From assembly GCF_001038505.1 (NCBI RefSeq), contig NZ_LDPY01000001.1, positions 496,001-560,000 of the forward strand: a stretch of 64,000 nt of DNA. Direction: 5' to 3'. Both the position numbers and the translations under genes were made by a program. This document shows positions 1-9,196 of this stretch, piece by piece. Positions within the stretch are counted from its first letter, which is position 1. Each line of letters starts with the position of its first letter. The notes under the pieces were generated by a model that ran no database searches, was not told the DNA's origin, and saw only the letters and a program-made list of their open reading frames with translations. The stretch comes from Puniceibacterium sp. IMCC21224 (lineage in GTDB: Bacteria > Pseudomonadota > Alphaproteobacteria > Rhodobacterales > Rhodobacteraceae).

Positions 1-2304
1 GGCGCAAAATTTGCTGATCAGCACGGCTTTTGCGCAGTCTGGACGCCCGAGCGGCATTTCCACGCCTTTGGCGGGCCCTATCCGAACCCGTCGGTGACGG
101 GAGCGGCTGTTGCCGCAGTGACGCAGAACATCGGCGTTCGGGGCGGCAGTTGTGTCGCGCCGCTGCACCATCCCGCAAGGATTGCCGAGGAATGGGCCGT
201 CATCGACAACCTGACAGGGGGGCGCGCGGGCATGGCCATCGCCTCTGGCTGGCAGCCCGACGATTTTGTCCTGCGTCCCGAAAACACGCCGCCCAACAAC
301 AAGGCGGCGATGATCGACAGCATCGAAACCGTGCGCAAACTCTGGCGAGGAGAGGCGGTCGCGTTTCCAAAACAGGACGGAACCTTGCACGAGGTGATCA
401 CGCAACCCCGCCCGGTGTCGAAAGAATTGCCGGTCTGGGTTACCACGGCGGGCAATCCCGAGACATGGAAAGAGGCGGGGCGGCTGGGCTGCAATGTGCT
501 GACGCATCTGCTGGGTCAGACGGTTGATGAGGTTGCAGGCAAGATCACGCTGTATCATGCGGCTCTGCGCGAGGCCGGGCATGACCCGGCGCAGTTCAAG
601 GTGACGCTGATGTTGCACAGCTATATCGCCGGAACTCTGGACGAGGCGCGCGAAACCGCCCGCGAACCGATGAAGGATTACCTGCGTTCGGCTGCTGGTC
701 TGATCAAGCAATACGCCTGGGCGTTTCCGGCGTTCAAAAAGCCTGAAGGCGTGAAAAATCCGTTTGAACTCGACCTTGGATCGCTCTCGGACGAAGAGAT
801 GGATGGAATTCTGGAATTCGCGTTTGAGCGGTATTTTAACGATTCCGGCTTGTTCGGGACCATTGATGACGCCGTGGCGCGGACTGAAGAATTGAAAAAG
901 ATCGGCGTGACAGAAATTGCCTGCCTGATCGACTATGGCATCGACACGGATACAGTGCTGGAAGGGCTAAAGCCGCTGGCCGAGGTTCTGCGGCGTACCA
1001 ATCTGTCGACCGAACTGGCGGCGGATGATTTTTCGATCGCGGCGCAGATTGTGCGACATGATGTGACGCATCTGCAATGCACCCCGTCGATGGCGCGGAT
1101 GATCGCGATGAATGACGAGGCGCGTTTTGCCTTGTCCCGCGTGCAGCATATCATGCTGGGCGGCGAACCTTTGCCGGGTGCGCTGGTCGCGGAATTTGCA
1201 CAAATGACAAACGCCAGCCTCACCAACATGTATGGCCCGACCGAAACCACGATCTGGTCCGCGACCGAGGTGGCGCATGCCACCGATGGTGTGGTCAACA
1301 TCGGCCTGCCGATTGCCAATACGCAGTTATACGTCCTGGATGACGCCCAGCAGCCGGTGCCGCTGGGCGTGCCGGGTGAATTGTGGATCGGTGGCGAAGG
1401 CGTCACGCGGGGCTATTGGAACCGGGCCGATCTGACAGCGGAACGCTTTGTGGCGAACCCGTTTCATCCGGGGCGGATGTATCGCACCGGCGATCTGGTC
1501 CGCCGCCGCGCCGATGGCAAGATCGACTTTGTCGGTCGGGTCGATCATCAGGTCAAGCTGCGCGGTTTCCGCATTGAACTGGGCGAGATCGAGGCCGTGA
1601 TTGAAGCGCAACCTGGCATCCGCCAGGCGGTTGTTGCCGCGCGCGAGGATCAGCCGGGGGATGTTCGGCTGGTGGCCTATGTGACTTCGGATGCGACGGT
1701 GGACGAGACCGCTTTGAAAGCCGCGATGGGGGGCAGCCTGCCCGATTACATGTTGCCGTCGCGGATACTTCGGCTGGATGCATTCCCGCTGACACCGAAC
1801 AAAAAAGTGGATCGCGGTGCGTTGCCTGCACCTACCGCCATTGTGGTGCCAAAGCGGGTGCCGCGACTGAGCGCGCCGATAGCAAATGGCGCAGCCCACA
1901 GCGATGCCGCGATCGAGGTGCAGATTGCCGAAATCTGGAGCCGGGTGCTGGGCACATCGGCGATCACCGGGCGGGATAATTTCTTTGACCTTGGCGGACA
2001 TTCGCTGTTGGCGGTGCAGACCCACCGCCTGATCCGCGATGAGATCGGCGCGCGCAAGCTGTCGATCACCGATATATTCCGCTTTCCGACGCTGTCTGGC
2101 CTGGCCGGACGGGTCGCCGCACTGATCCAGCCGACGCAGGCCGCCGACAAAGGTACAGCTTTGACTGCAGCGCCTGAGGTGCCTGCCGCCGCCATCGGGG
2201 CACGTGTCGTCGGAGCATCGCCCACTCCGGTCAATGATCGGGCATCCGCGCGCAATGATGCCATGGCCCGTCGGCGCGCCATGCGTGCCCGCCGTTCGGC
2301 CTGA
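1..2304 (+). CDS. NRPS fragment: luciferase-like monooxygenase inserted in adenylation domain, plus carrier domain (5' partial)
   Basis: The frame is open to the left edge, so the true start and any upstream condensation domain lie outside. Nucleotides 1 to about 1000 encode an FMN-dependent luciferase-like monooxygenase of the MupA/Atu3671 type (VWTPERHFHAFGGPYPNP near the edge). From about 1020 the protein returns to an adenylation domain: THLQCTPSMARM, A5 NMYGPTETTIWS, A7 YRTGDLVRRRADGK, A8 VKLRGFRIELGEIE, A10 PLTPNKKVDRGAL. A carrier domain follows, with the phosphopantetheine serine in DLGGHSLL at 2002-2004. The protein then ends in an Ala/Arg-rich tail with no condensation, reductase or thioesterase domain. 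MupA/Atu3671 monooxygenases are known as domains of natural-product megasynthases; the product here is unknown. The next gene, 9 bp downstream, is the activating transferase. Confidence 0.9.
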   Translation, partial: GAKFADQHGFCAVWTPERHFHAFGGPYPNPSVTGAAVAAVTQNIGVRGGSCVAPLHHPARIAEEWAVIDNLTGGRAGMAIASGWQPDDFVLRPENTPPNNKAAMIDSIETVRKLWRGEAVAFPKQDGTLHEVITQPRPVSKELPVWVTTAGNPETWKEAGRLGCNVLTHLLGQTVDEVAGKITLYHAALREAGHDPAQFKVTLMLHSYIAGTLDEARETAREPMKDYLRSAAGLIKQYAWAFPAFKKPEGVKNPFELDLGSLSDEEMDGILEFAFERYFNDSGLFGTIDDAVARTEELKKIGVTEIACLIDYGIDTDTVLEGLKPLAEVLRRTNLSTELAADDFSIAAQIVRHDVTHLQCTPSMARMIAMNDEARFALSRVQHIMLGGEPLPGALVAEFAQMTNASLTNMYGPTETTIWSATEVAHATDGVVNIGLPIANTQLYVLDDAQQPVPLGVPGELWIGGEGVTRGYWNRADLTAERFVANPFHPGRMYRTGDLVRRRADGKIDFVGRVDHQVKLRGFRIELGEIEAVIEAQPGIRQAVVAAREDQPGDVRLVAYVTSDATVDETALKAAMGGSLPDYMLPSRILRLDAFPLTPNKKVDRGALPAPTAIVVPKRVPRLSAPIANGAAHSDAAIEVQIAEIWSRVLGTSAITGRDNFFDLGGHSLLAVQTHRLIRDEIGARKLSITDIFRFPTLSGLAGRVAALIQPTQAADKGTALTAAPEVPAAAIGARVVGASPTPVNDRASARNDAMARRRAMRARRSA

Positions 2305-2313
2305 GTAGCGACT

Positions 2314-2991
2314 ATGGTGCAAGATCTGAAACGGCTGCTGGACGTCGCCCGCGCCGATTTACCTTCGTGGCTGTCGGTTGCGGTCAGCGATCCGCGTGAC
2401 CCGCAATCGCCTCTCTTCCCGGTCGAGGAAGCCGCGATCGCCCGCGCCATTGTCGCCCGCCGCAAGGAGTTTTCGGCTGGGCGCGTGGCCGCTCGTTCTG
2501 CACTGTCAGCCTTTGATCTGGTCGATATCGCCGTCCCCATGGCCGAGGATCGCACCCCGGTTTGGCCTGCGGGCATCATCGGCAGCATTACCCATACGGA
2601 TACCGCCTGCGTCGCGGTCGTCGCCCGAAATCGAGACGCGCGAAGTGTCGGAATCGACCTGGAACCACTGACACCGCTGCCGCCCGAGACGGTGACGCAA
2701 GTCTGTTCGCTGAGTGAATTGCAATGTCTGCCCGATGCGCCATTGATCGCCGCGCGTCGGATCTTTTGCGCCAAAGAGGCGGCCTACAAAGCGCAATATG
2801 CGCTTAGCAATACGCTGTTTGATTTCAAAATGCTGACCTATGGCCACAATTCCCGTGGCGCGCCACATTTGCGATTCGATAAACCGGTACCGCCCTTTAT
2901 CCGTGGCGACCGCCTAGCCTTGCGTCAATGGACTGGATTCGGGCTGATCCTGTCGCTTGTGACGCTTCCGGTGCTGCATGACGCGCTCTGA
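2314..2991 (+). CDS. 4'-phosphopantetheinyl transferase, Sfp/EntD type
   Basis: This 225-aa protein would move 4'-phosphopantetheine from CoA to the serine of carrier domains. Visible family motifs are KEFSAGRVAAR (about 51-61), GSITHT (90-95), VGIDLE (112-117, with Asp and Glu metal ligands) and FCAKEAAYK (151-159, with the third acidic ligand). The length fits the family. It starts 9 bp after the synthetase stop on the same strand, so it is very likely co-transcribed and modifies the upstream carrier domain. It could also serve other synthases in the cell. Confidence 0.93.
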   Translation: MVQDLKRLLDVARADLPSWLSVAVSDPRDPQSPLFPVEEAAIARAIVARRKEFSAGRVAARSALSAFDLVDIAVPMAEDRTPVWPAGIIGSITHTDTACVAVVARNRDARSVGIDLEPLTPLPPETVTQVCSLSELQCLPDAPLIAARRIFCAKEAAYKAQYALSNTLFDFKMLTYGHNSRGAPHLRFDKPVPPFIRGDRLALRQWTGFGLILSLVTLPVLHDAL

Positions 2992-3034
2992 TCTGTCGTT
3001 TGCGTTGAAATCTACCGAAAATGCGGTCAAATAA

Positions 3035-3048
3035 GGCGAAATTGTGGC
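3035..3048 (-). promoter_or_regulatory. Candidate regulatory motif, copy upstream of wzz-like gene
   Basis: Read on the minus strand this is GCCACAATTTCGCC. Its first 11 bases, GCCACAATTTC, recur upstream of the WecG/TagA-type gene at 12759-12769. It sits about 190 bp before the chain-length gene. Regulatory function is inferred only from repetition upstream of polysaccharide genes. Confidence 0.3.
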
Positions 3049-3236
3049 CGCAATCACGGTTCTGGAAATGATCTGTTTCCGGCCTTTGCTGGCTTAGATG
3101 TGGCGGAACTGTGTCGGTCGCGCTAGATTGTGTCATCAAGGCGGCAGATCCGCGGCGCATAACGACTGACACTCGGGCGCGCTGGCTTCTTCGCTCTCTG
3201 ATCGCATTGGGGGCCCTTTGCGGGAGCATTTGTAAG

Positions 3237-4556
3237 ATGAACCAGTTCCAGTCCGTTGCCGAGGTGTTCGCCGCGCTGCGCCGCCGCGCTTTTCTGATTC
3301 TTGTGATTGTGGCGATTGGCTGCGTCTTGTCCTTGCGGTTTGCGGTGGACCAGACCCGGCTGTATGAAACCACCGCCGTTGTCCAGATCGAGGATGCGCG
3401 GGTGCCTGACAGCCTTGCGGGGGCCGGGGCTCAGGCTGATGATGCCGCGCATCGTGTGCGTCTGATCGAACAGCGCCTGATGTCGCGCGACAACCTCATG
3501 GCGATCATGGAAAAGCACAATCTTTTTGTGGGGGATTCGTCGCAGTCGTTGAACGAACGTGTGTTCATGATGCGCGAAGCGGCCCGGATCGAAGAGATCG
3601 TGAATTCGGCGCAAAGCTGGCAGCCTGGCGTCACCCCTTCGGGTCTGCGGATCAGCGTGACGCTGGATGATCCGCAGATGGCTGCGGATCTTGCCAATGA
3701 GCTGATGTATTCGGTGATCGAACAGTCGCGCGAACGCAGTCTGTCCCGTGCCCGCGATACGTTTTCATTCTTTGCCGAGGAATCCGCTCGTGCCGAGGAA
3801 GAGATCGCGGCGATGGAAGAGAAGATTGCCACCTTCAAGCGCGACAATGCAGACAATTTGCCCGCAGGAACCGCTGCGCTGCGTGATCAGATCCGCACAT
3901 TGCGCGACAATGAAATGCTGCTGGATCAGGAAATCGTGACGCTGCGGTCAACCGCAGATCGGCAGCGCGAAGAGGTGCAGGCCCGCCAGATCGGTCTTCT
4001 CGAAGAACAGAAATCTCTGGTGTCGCGCCGCATCGAAGCGATCGAGGCGACGATCCGCAGCGCACCCGAGGTTGAGAGGGCGCTGAATGGCCTGGAGCGG
4101 GAACTGTCCCGGTTGCAGGAAAAATATTCAGTGATCACCCGTCGCAAGGCCGAAGCTGAGATGGGCCAGATGCTGGAGGACCGTCAACAGTCCGACAGAT
4201 TCGAGATTCTGGAAACCGCGCTCGTGCCCGAGTATCCGGTGTCGCGAAGCCGCAAGAAGACTGCCATCATGGGCGCCGTAGCCAGTGTGATTGTGGCGTT
4301 GGGAGTGGCCTTTGTTTTTGAGCTGATGAACCCTGCGATCCGCAATGCCGCACAGATGGAACGGATGCTGGGCATTCAGCCTGTGGTGTCGATCCCGCAT
4401 ATTTCTACCCGCGCGGACCGTCGCCGCCGGGGGCTTGGACTCGTGGGCGTGGTTTTGGCATTGATTGCGGGCATCATTGCGGTGATCCGTTTTGCCGCAA
4501 ACAAACTTCCGGCTCTTGGGCTAGATCGGTTCCTGCCGCGGGTGCCGCAGATCTGA
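3237..4556 (+). CDS. Polysaccharide chain-length determinant (Wzz/GumC-type) membrane protein
   Basis: The 439-aa protein has the layout of polysaccharide co-polymerases: an N-terminal membrane segment (about 18-36, FLILVIVAIGCVLSL), a long periplasmic region predicted to be largely coiled coil (E/R/Q-rich around 180-320), then a second membrane segment (MGAVASVIVALGVAFVF) and a third hydrophobic stretch near the C-terminus (LGLVGVVLALIAGIIAVI). It would set polymer length during export. The ATG at 3237 is chosen over an upstream GTG (3111) because it has GGGAG 10 bases before it and puts the first membrane segment near the N-terminus. No kinase domain is attached; a separate kinase gene converges on it. 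Confidence 0.85.
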   Translation: MNQFQSVAEVFAALRRRAFLILVIVAIGCVLSLRFAVDQTRLYETTAVVQIEDARVPDSLAGAGAQADDAAHRVRLIEQRLMSRDNLMAIMEKHNLFVGDSSQSLNERVFMMREAARIEEIVNSAQSWQPGVTPSGLRISVTLDDPQMAADLANELMYSVIEQSRERSLSRARDTFSFFAEESARAEEEIAAMEEKIATFKRDNADNLPAGTAALRDQIRTLRDNEMLLDQEIVTLRSTADRQREEVQARQIGLLEEQKSLVSRRIEAIEATIRSAPEVERALNGLERELSRLQEKYSVITRRKAEAEMGQMLEDRQQSDRFEILETALVPEYPVSRSRKKTAIMGAVASVIVALGVAFVFELMNPAIRNAAQMERMLGIQPVVSIPHISTRADRRRRGLGLVGVVLALIAGIIAVIRFAANKLPALGLDRFLPRVPQI

Positions 4557-4648
4557 CGGCCGCGGATGCGATGCTCGCATTGATCAGCGCTTCCAATGGC
4601 CTCTGGCTTTCGCAAGTGCGGGACGTTTTCAGAGGCACAGGCCGGTCG

Positions 4649-5869
4649 TCAGTAGCTGTATTTGCGTGGGTTCGCACCCTCGGCCTTGTTCAGGACAACG
4701 CCCAGCAGTGGCGTATCTTTGCCAAGACGGCGCTCGACTTCTTTGATTTCGTCCTGCGTGGTCATACCGCCGCCAACCACCAACAGTACCCCGTCATACT
4801 GTGGCCGAAAGGCGATAACGTCATCGTAGTACAGCGCTGGCGGCAGATCGAACAGAACGACATCTGGGGCCAGTTGCGTTTCGAGGTCGTGCAGGGCCTG
4901 TGTGCTTTGCGGGTCTTGCAATAATTCCGAGGCATAGGGTTCGGCAGTATCGTTAAAAGCAAAGGCGATGCTTCGACCAGCGTGAATTGTGTTTCTGGCG
5001 GGCCGTTGCAGATGCGCAGCTGCGTTGGTCTCGGCCCGCAAAAGAGCCCCGATGCTGCCAGGCGACTTGACGCCAAATATCTTGTGCATGCTGGGATTGC
5101 GCAAATCCATGTCGAGCAGCAGAGTGCGGCAATTTTCCTGCCGTGACAGGCTGATGGCGAGGTTTGCTGCGGTGAATGTCTTGCCGCAATCCTTGGTCGG
5201 TGAGGTGATGGCGACGCGTTTCCAGCCATTTTGGGCCAGGGCCTGCAACAGCCGCGTGCGCAACACGTCAAATGAGGCATGCGCAGGATCGTCCCGGTGC
5301 GCGGTCACAATCCGGTTGCGTTCAAGCAACTGCTCGTTGATGGGGAATTCGCGCATTCGCGCCCAGGTGTCGACTGGGACTGGGGCAGGATCATGCGGGC
5401 GGATCAAAGTGCCGCTTTGGGGGGCGCCGGGATCTGGCGGCGCCACTTCGACCCGCTTCCTGCTGGCCTCTGCCACCATGTGCGCGCGCCGTTCCGAGGC
5501 AAGTTGCTTGAGCCGCTCCGCTTTGACACGAACTGCTTCGTCGCGCGTGACGCGCTCTGCTTCGGCCCGCTCAGTGGCTTCGCGTTTTAGCCGCTCGGAA
5601 GCCTGCGTTTCTTCGGCGCGAAGGACAGCCTGAGCGGCAGCAGCGGCGCGGGGGGCCTGAGCTTTGGCCTGCGCGTCTGCTCTACGCTGCGTCTGCTCTT
5701 CGACAATGCTCTGGGCTGCGTTCGCACGGATTCGTTCTGCTGTACGGCGGGCTTGCCGCTCGGCCCGGGTTTCGAGCGGGCTGATCGGGGCCAGATCTTC
5801 GGCTGGCTGGGTGCCGGTCGCATCCTGCGTCGGGCCGTGCCTGCGGTGGAACTTGCGCCGTTCGGCCAT
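4649..5869 (-). CDS. Bacterial tyrosine kinase (CpsD/CapB/Wzc C-terminal type)
   Basis: The 406-aa cytoplasmic P-loop protein shows the BY-kinase set: Walker A SPTKDCGKT (about 223-231), Walker A' LLLDMDLRNPS (250-260) and Walker B VVLFDLPPA (337-344). The C-terminus ends KYSY, a very short form of the usual tyrosine cluster. Residues about 35-140 form an unusual Ala/Glu/Arg-rich, probably helical region before the ATPase. The ATG at 5869 has GGAG 8 bases upstream; alternatives are 5875 and 5932. It converges with the Wzz-type gene, its presumed membrane partner and activator, so kinase and co-polymerase are split polypeptides. Autophosphorylation is inferred from the family. Confidence 0.85.
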   Translation of the reverse strand: MAERRKFHRRHGPTQDATGTQPAEDLAPISPLETRAERQARRTAERIRANAAQSIVEEQTQRRADAQAKAQAPRAAAAAQAVLRAEETQASERLKREATERAEAERVTRDEAVRVKAERLKQLASERRAHMVAEASRKRVEVAPPDPGAPQSGTLIRPHDPAPVPVDTWARMREFPINEQLLERNRIVTAHRDDPAHASFDVLRTRLLQALAQNGWKRVAITSPTKDCGKTFTAANLAISLSRQENCRTLLLDMDLRNPSMHKIFGVKSPGSIGALLRAETNAAAHLQRPARNTIHAGRSIAFAFNDTAEPYASELLQDPQSTQALHDLETQLAPDVVLFDLPPALYYDDVIAFRPQYDGVLLVVGGGMTTQDEIKEVERRLGKDTPLLGVVLNKAEGANPRKYSY

Positions 5870-6092
5870 ACTCATGTCTCCGCAGCCTGCTCCTGCACCG
5901 GTCGGGTCGCGCCGTGCAGAGTCATGCCCCAAATTTGTGCAGATACTATCGTCATCCGAGGTGCCTGTCCTGTCGTGCCGATCCGGGGGAAATCCCGACC
6001 GTGTGGAAATATGTTCCTGCTTAGACCTCTTACACCAGATGATTTAGGCGGGAATAAGTCGGAATGGCGGGGATTGTTGCGCGAACGTGCAT

Positions 6093-8201
6093 TCAGAAGC
6101 CCATGAGATTTGCATCGCGGATCGCGTTTGCGACAAATCTCTCGCGCATAGGTTCAGGGGCCCATCCAAGGACCGCCTTGGGACGGTCGTTGACGAACGG
6201 TGAAAAATGCGCCCGGCTTTTCCAGTCGGCAAGGCTGGGCCGGATCAGGCCGGGGCGGCGCAGTGCATATTTCTTGAGCAGGTGTTTCACCGCATCCGAA
6301 GCGTAAAACGCATAGAGATTGCCGGAACTCACCCGGAGTCGCGCACCGAGCGCCGTGTGGATCGCATCGAAATAGTCGCGGCCCGAGAACATCGGTTCCC
6401 CCACAAGATTAAAGCTCTGACCTAGGGCGGCGTCGTTGTCCATCATCCGTACAAGGCCATCGGTCACATCGTCGATCAGCACAAACGGCAGGATGTTGCG
6501 GCCATGGCCCCAGATCCGCACCGCGCCAGCCCCGTGCCAGCGACCGATGCCCCAATGTTGCAGCGGTCCGCCCGCACCGACGACGATGCCGGGGCGGGCG
6601 ATGACCAGCGGCAGGCCCCGGTCGCGGTGCATCTGCATCAGCTGCGCCTCGCATTCCGCTTTGGAGCGGGCATAAAGGTTGCGGTCACTCATATTCGCGG
6701 CGAAACCGGTGTCCTCGGTGATCCTGGTGTTGGGGTTGGACATATCGTAGCTGGCGATGGTGCCGGTATAGATCAGTCGGCGGACATTGGCGGCCAGCAC
6801 GGCCTCGGCCACATTTATGGCAGTGCCGACGTCGTTCTTCAGGCAATCCTCCCAGGATTTGTCCATGGATTTTGCAAGGTTAAAGACCACGTCGATGCCC
6901 TGCATCGCCTGCTCTAGCCCGGCGCGGTCGTGTAGCGAAACGCCAACGGTTTCGACCCGATCCGGCAGGTCAGGAAAGGGGCCGTGACGGCCACGGCTCA
7001 GGACGCGAACGTCATGCCCATCTGCCACCAGCCGCCGTGTCAGCGCCCGACCGATAAAGCCGGTGCCGCCTATAACCATCGCCGTAGGCTTGGGCTGCCG
7101 GGTCTGAATGGCGGGCGCGGCGACGGCCAGCTGATCGGCGGGCAGCCGCGCCAGCGCGTCGTCAAGCGCCTGCATCACGGTCACGGCCGAGGCGCCAGAA
7201 AATCGCGCATCGGGGGGGCTATCATCACGCAAAGGGCCGTAAATGTCCGCATCCATGCCCAGAAAGCTGAGGCCATAGGGGGATTTGGCATTCAGCGAGG
7301 CGAGTTGAACGGCGGCATTGCGGCCGCCTTCGCGCAGGTGTTGCCAGCTGAGGTCCAGTTGCCGCCGCAGCGGATTCACCACCAGATCCGAGGCATTCTC
7401 GCGCTCAACAATCAACGTGTCCGAGGCATAGTCGAGCCGGGCGCGCGCTGTTGATCCACGCAGTGTCACCGACCGGTCATCCATCGTTTCGACCAGCGAG
7501 ATGGTGAAGGTCAAATCGACATCTCCGACCTTGGCCAGAATGTGCCAGCCTTGTGGGCGCATGTCATCGCCGGGCAGGGCGACGGGTTTGGACAGTTCCG
7601 CATGGAGGATCTCGGGGGTACCAAACAGATCGACAGCAAACGCCATCAGGTGCGGACCCAGCTCTAGCAGCAGGTTCTTTGGCTCGCGCAGCAGCCACAG
7701 GCCGAACGGCCCGGACCGCAGTGGAGACAGCGGGAAACACCAAGTGATGTCGGCGGTCGAGACCCGGCCAAGCGCGCCGCTGGTCATCAGGTTCTTGAGG
7801 CGCTGATAGGACGGAATCCCGAGAAAGTTGTGCCCTGCGTGAAAACGCTTGCCTGCGGTCTGCGCGGCGGCTTCGATCTCGTGCGTTTGGGCAGCGCTTT
7901 CTGCGACGGGTTTTTCCACCAGCACATGTAATCCGCCCGAGAGGCATTGCAGGGCAAGCGGCTGATGCAGATGCGGGGGGGTCAGGATGTGAACCGCGTC
8001 GCAGGTCCCAGAGGCGATCAAATCCTCGACTGATGCGAAGGCCTGCGCGCCATATGCTTCGGCCAACCCGCGTGCAGCGCCAATTGACACATCGCAAACC
8101 GCAGCCAGCGTCGCACCGTCAGTGGCGCGCAGCGCGTCGGCATGCCAGGTGGCGATGTATCCGGCCCCGATCAGGCCAACGCGGATTGGATCACTGGACA
8201 T
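6093..8201 (-). CDS. Fusion of Gfo/Idh/MocA oxidoreductase and extended SDR (epimerase/dehydratase)
   Basis: The 702-aa protein joins two NAD(P)-dependent sugar enzymes. Residues about 1-350 are Gfo/Idh/MocA: Rossmann motif GLIGAGYIATWHAD and the family VEKPVA motif. After a short linker, residues about 372-702 are an extended SDR: GGTGFIGRALTRR, then YARSK as the YxxxK catalytic pair. This suggests successive steps on one nucleotide sugar, for example oxidation followed by epimerisation or reduction; the substrate is unknown. It is the last gene of a minus-strand operon beginning at 12541, 11 bp after the GT2 gene. Separate relatives of both halves lie earlier in that operon. Confidence 0.88.
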   Translation of the reverse strand: MSSDPIRVGLIGAGYIATWHADALRATDGATLAAVCDVSIGAARGLAEAYGAQAFASVEDLIASGTCDAVHILTPPHLHQPLALQCLSGGLHVLVEKPVAESAAQTHEIEAAAQTAGKRFHAGHNFLGIPSYQRLKNLMTSGALGRVSTADITWCFPLSPLRSGPFGLWLLREPKNLLLELGPHLMAFAVDLFGTPEILHAELSKPVALPGDDMRPQGWHILAKVGDVDLTFTISLVETMDDRSVTLRGSTARARLDYASDTLIVERENASDLVVNPLRRQLDLSWQHLREGGRNAAVQLASLNAKSPYGLSFLGMDADIYGPLRDDSPPDARFSGASAVTVMQALDDALARLPADQLAVAAPAIQTRQPKPTAMVIGGTGFIGRALTRRLVADGHDVRVLSRGRHGPFPDLPDRVETVGVSLHDRAGLEQAMQGIDVVFNLAKSMDKSWEDCLKNDVGTAINVAEAVLAANVRRLIYTGTIASYDMSNPNTRITEDTGFAANMSDRNLYARSKAECEAQLMQMHRDRGLPLVIARPGIVVGAGGPLQHWGIGRWHGAGAVRIWGHGRNILPFVLIDDVTDGLVRMMDNDAALGQSFNLVGEPMFSGRDYFDAIHTALGARLRVSSGNLYAFYASDAVKHLLKKYALRRPGLIRPSLADWKSRAHFSPFVNDRPKAVLGWAPEPMRERFVANAIRDANLMGF

Positions 8202-8212
8202 GGGGTACCCTT

Positions 8213-9196
8213 TTATTTGTACTCGATAATATGCATTGGTGCGCGGCGCAGGCGGCGCAAGTGAAACCGCGCCATACCGATCAGATTCGGAAATTTCGAC
8301 AGGCTTAGCAGGATCCCGTGGCGTACTGCCTCGGATATGGGCAAACCTTCGCGGGTCAGGCCCTGCACGGTGCGCAGGTAGCTAAGCACGTAAAGCGCCA
8401 GTACCAGAATCGGCAGCCACCAAGTATAGAACGACGTCAGTATCGCCACCAAAGGCAGGGCCAGCGCATAAAGCAGCACACGTCGTCGTTCGCGCAGGAA
8501 ATATTCGGGGTGCAAATATCCGACCTGGGCAAAGCCGTGACCCGAGCGCACCGCGCGTTGCCACCACTGACCAAAGCGGGTCATCGCAGCGTCATGGCGG
8601 GTCATCTCGCACGGCAGACGTTCGAGGACCCAGCCACCTTTGCGCAAACGGGTGCAAAATTCATCATCCTCGGCCGCGATCACCGAGGGGTTGTAGCCGC
8701 CGATGGCGCGGAATGCCTCGGACCGGACCAGCATGTCACCGCCACAGGCCAGAATTTCTCCGGCGGGGCGGCGCCATTCGAAATCGCAGAGCTGATTATA
8801 AAGGCTGGCGTTGCGGTGGATCTCGCTGCGCCAGCCGGTGACCATGCCGACGCGAGGGGTGCGGTCAAGATGGGCGCGGGCCTGGTCGATCCAACCGGCG
8901 ACAAGGGCGCAGTCACCGTCGATGAACTGTACATAGGCCGGCTTGGATCCGGTGGCGTCGAGCGCGGCAAACCCCGCATTGCGCGCCCGCGCGGCCGTGA
9001 ACGGCACCGACAGATCGAGCATCACCACCTCGGCCCCGGCGCGACTGGCGGCCGCGACGCTGCCATCGTCTGAACCGGAATCGACATAAATCACACGCCG
9101 CACCTGCCCGCGCACCGCATCCAAGGCTGCGACCAGTCGCGCGCCTTCGTTGCGGCCGATCAGAACGGCATCGACGGGCGTGGATGGTTGGATCAC
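8213..9196 (-). CDS. Glycosyltransferase family 2
   Basis: The 327-aa protein starts with a GT-A fold typical of GT2: AVLIGRNEGARLVAAL, then DSGSDDGS, and a DGD metal-binding motif in YVQFIDGDCALV. The C-terminal third has hydrophobic stretches (LLYALALPLVAILTSFYTWW and following), so it is probably anchored at the inner membrane. The start is GTG at 9196, overlapping the stop of the preceding GT4 gene in GTGA, which indicates translational coupling. It likely adds one sugar to the lipid-linked repeat unit; donor and acceptor cannot be told from sequence. Confidence 0.88.
   Translation of the reverse strand: MIQPSTPVDAVLIGRNEGARLVAALDAVRGQVRRVIYVDSGSDDGSVAAASRAGAEVVMLDLSVPFTAARARNAGFAALDATGSKPAYVQFIDGDCALVAGWIDQARAHLDRTPRVGMVTGWRSEIHRNASLYNQLCDFEWRRPAGEILACGGDMLVRSEAFRAIGGYNPSVIAAEDDEFCTRLRKGGWVLERLPCEMTRHDAAMTRFGQWWQRAVRSGHGFAQVGYLHPEYFLRERRRVLLYALALPLVAILTSFYTWWLPILVLALYVLSYLRTVQGLTREGLPISEAVRHGILLSLSKFPNLIGMARFHLRRLRRAPMHIIEYK

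Noticed and set aside
1327..2774. Long minus-strand frames opposite the NRPS and PPTase genes
   Set aside because: They overlap coding regions with strong motifs and have His/Arg-rich low-quality translations and no ribosome site.
3111..3236. Longer N-terminus for the Wzz-type protein from a GTG
   Set aside because: It places about 42 non-family residues before the first membrane segment and lacks a clear site.
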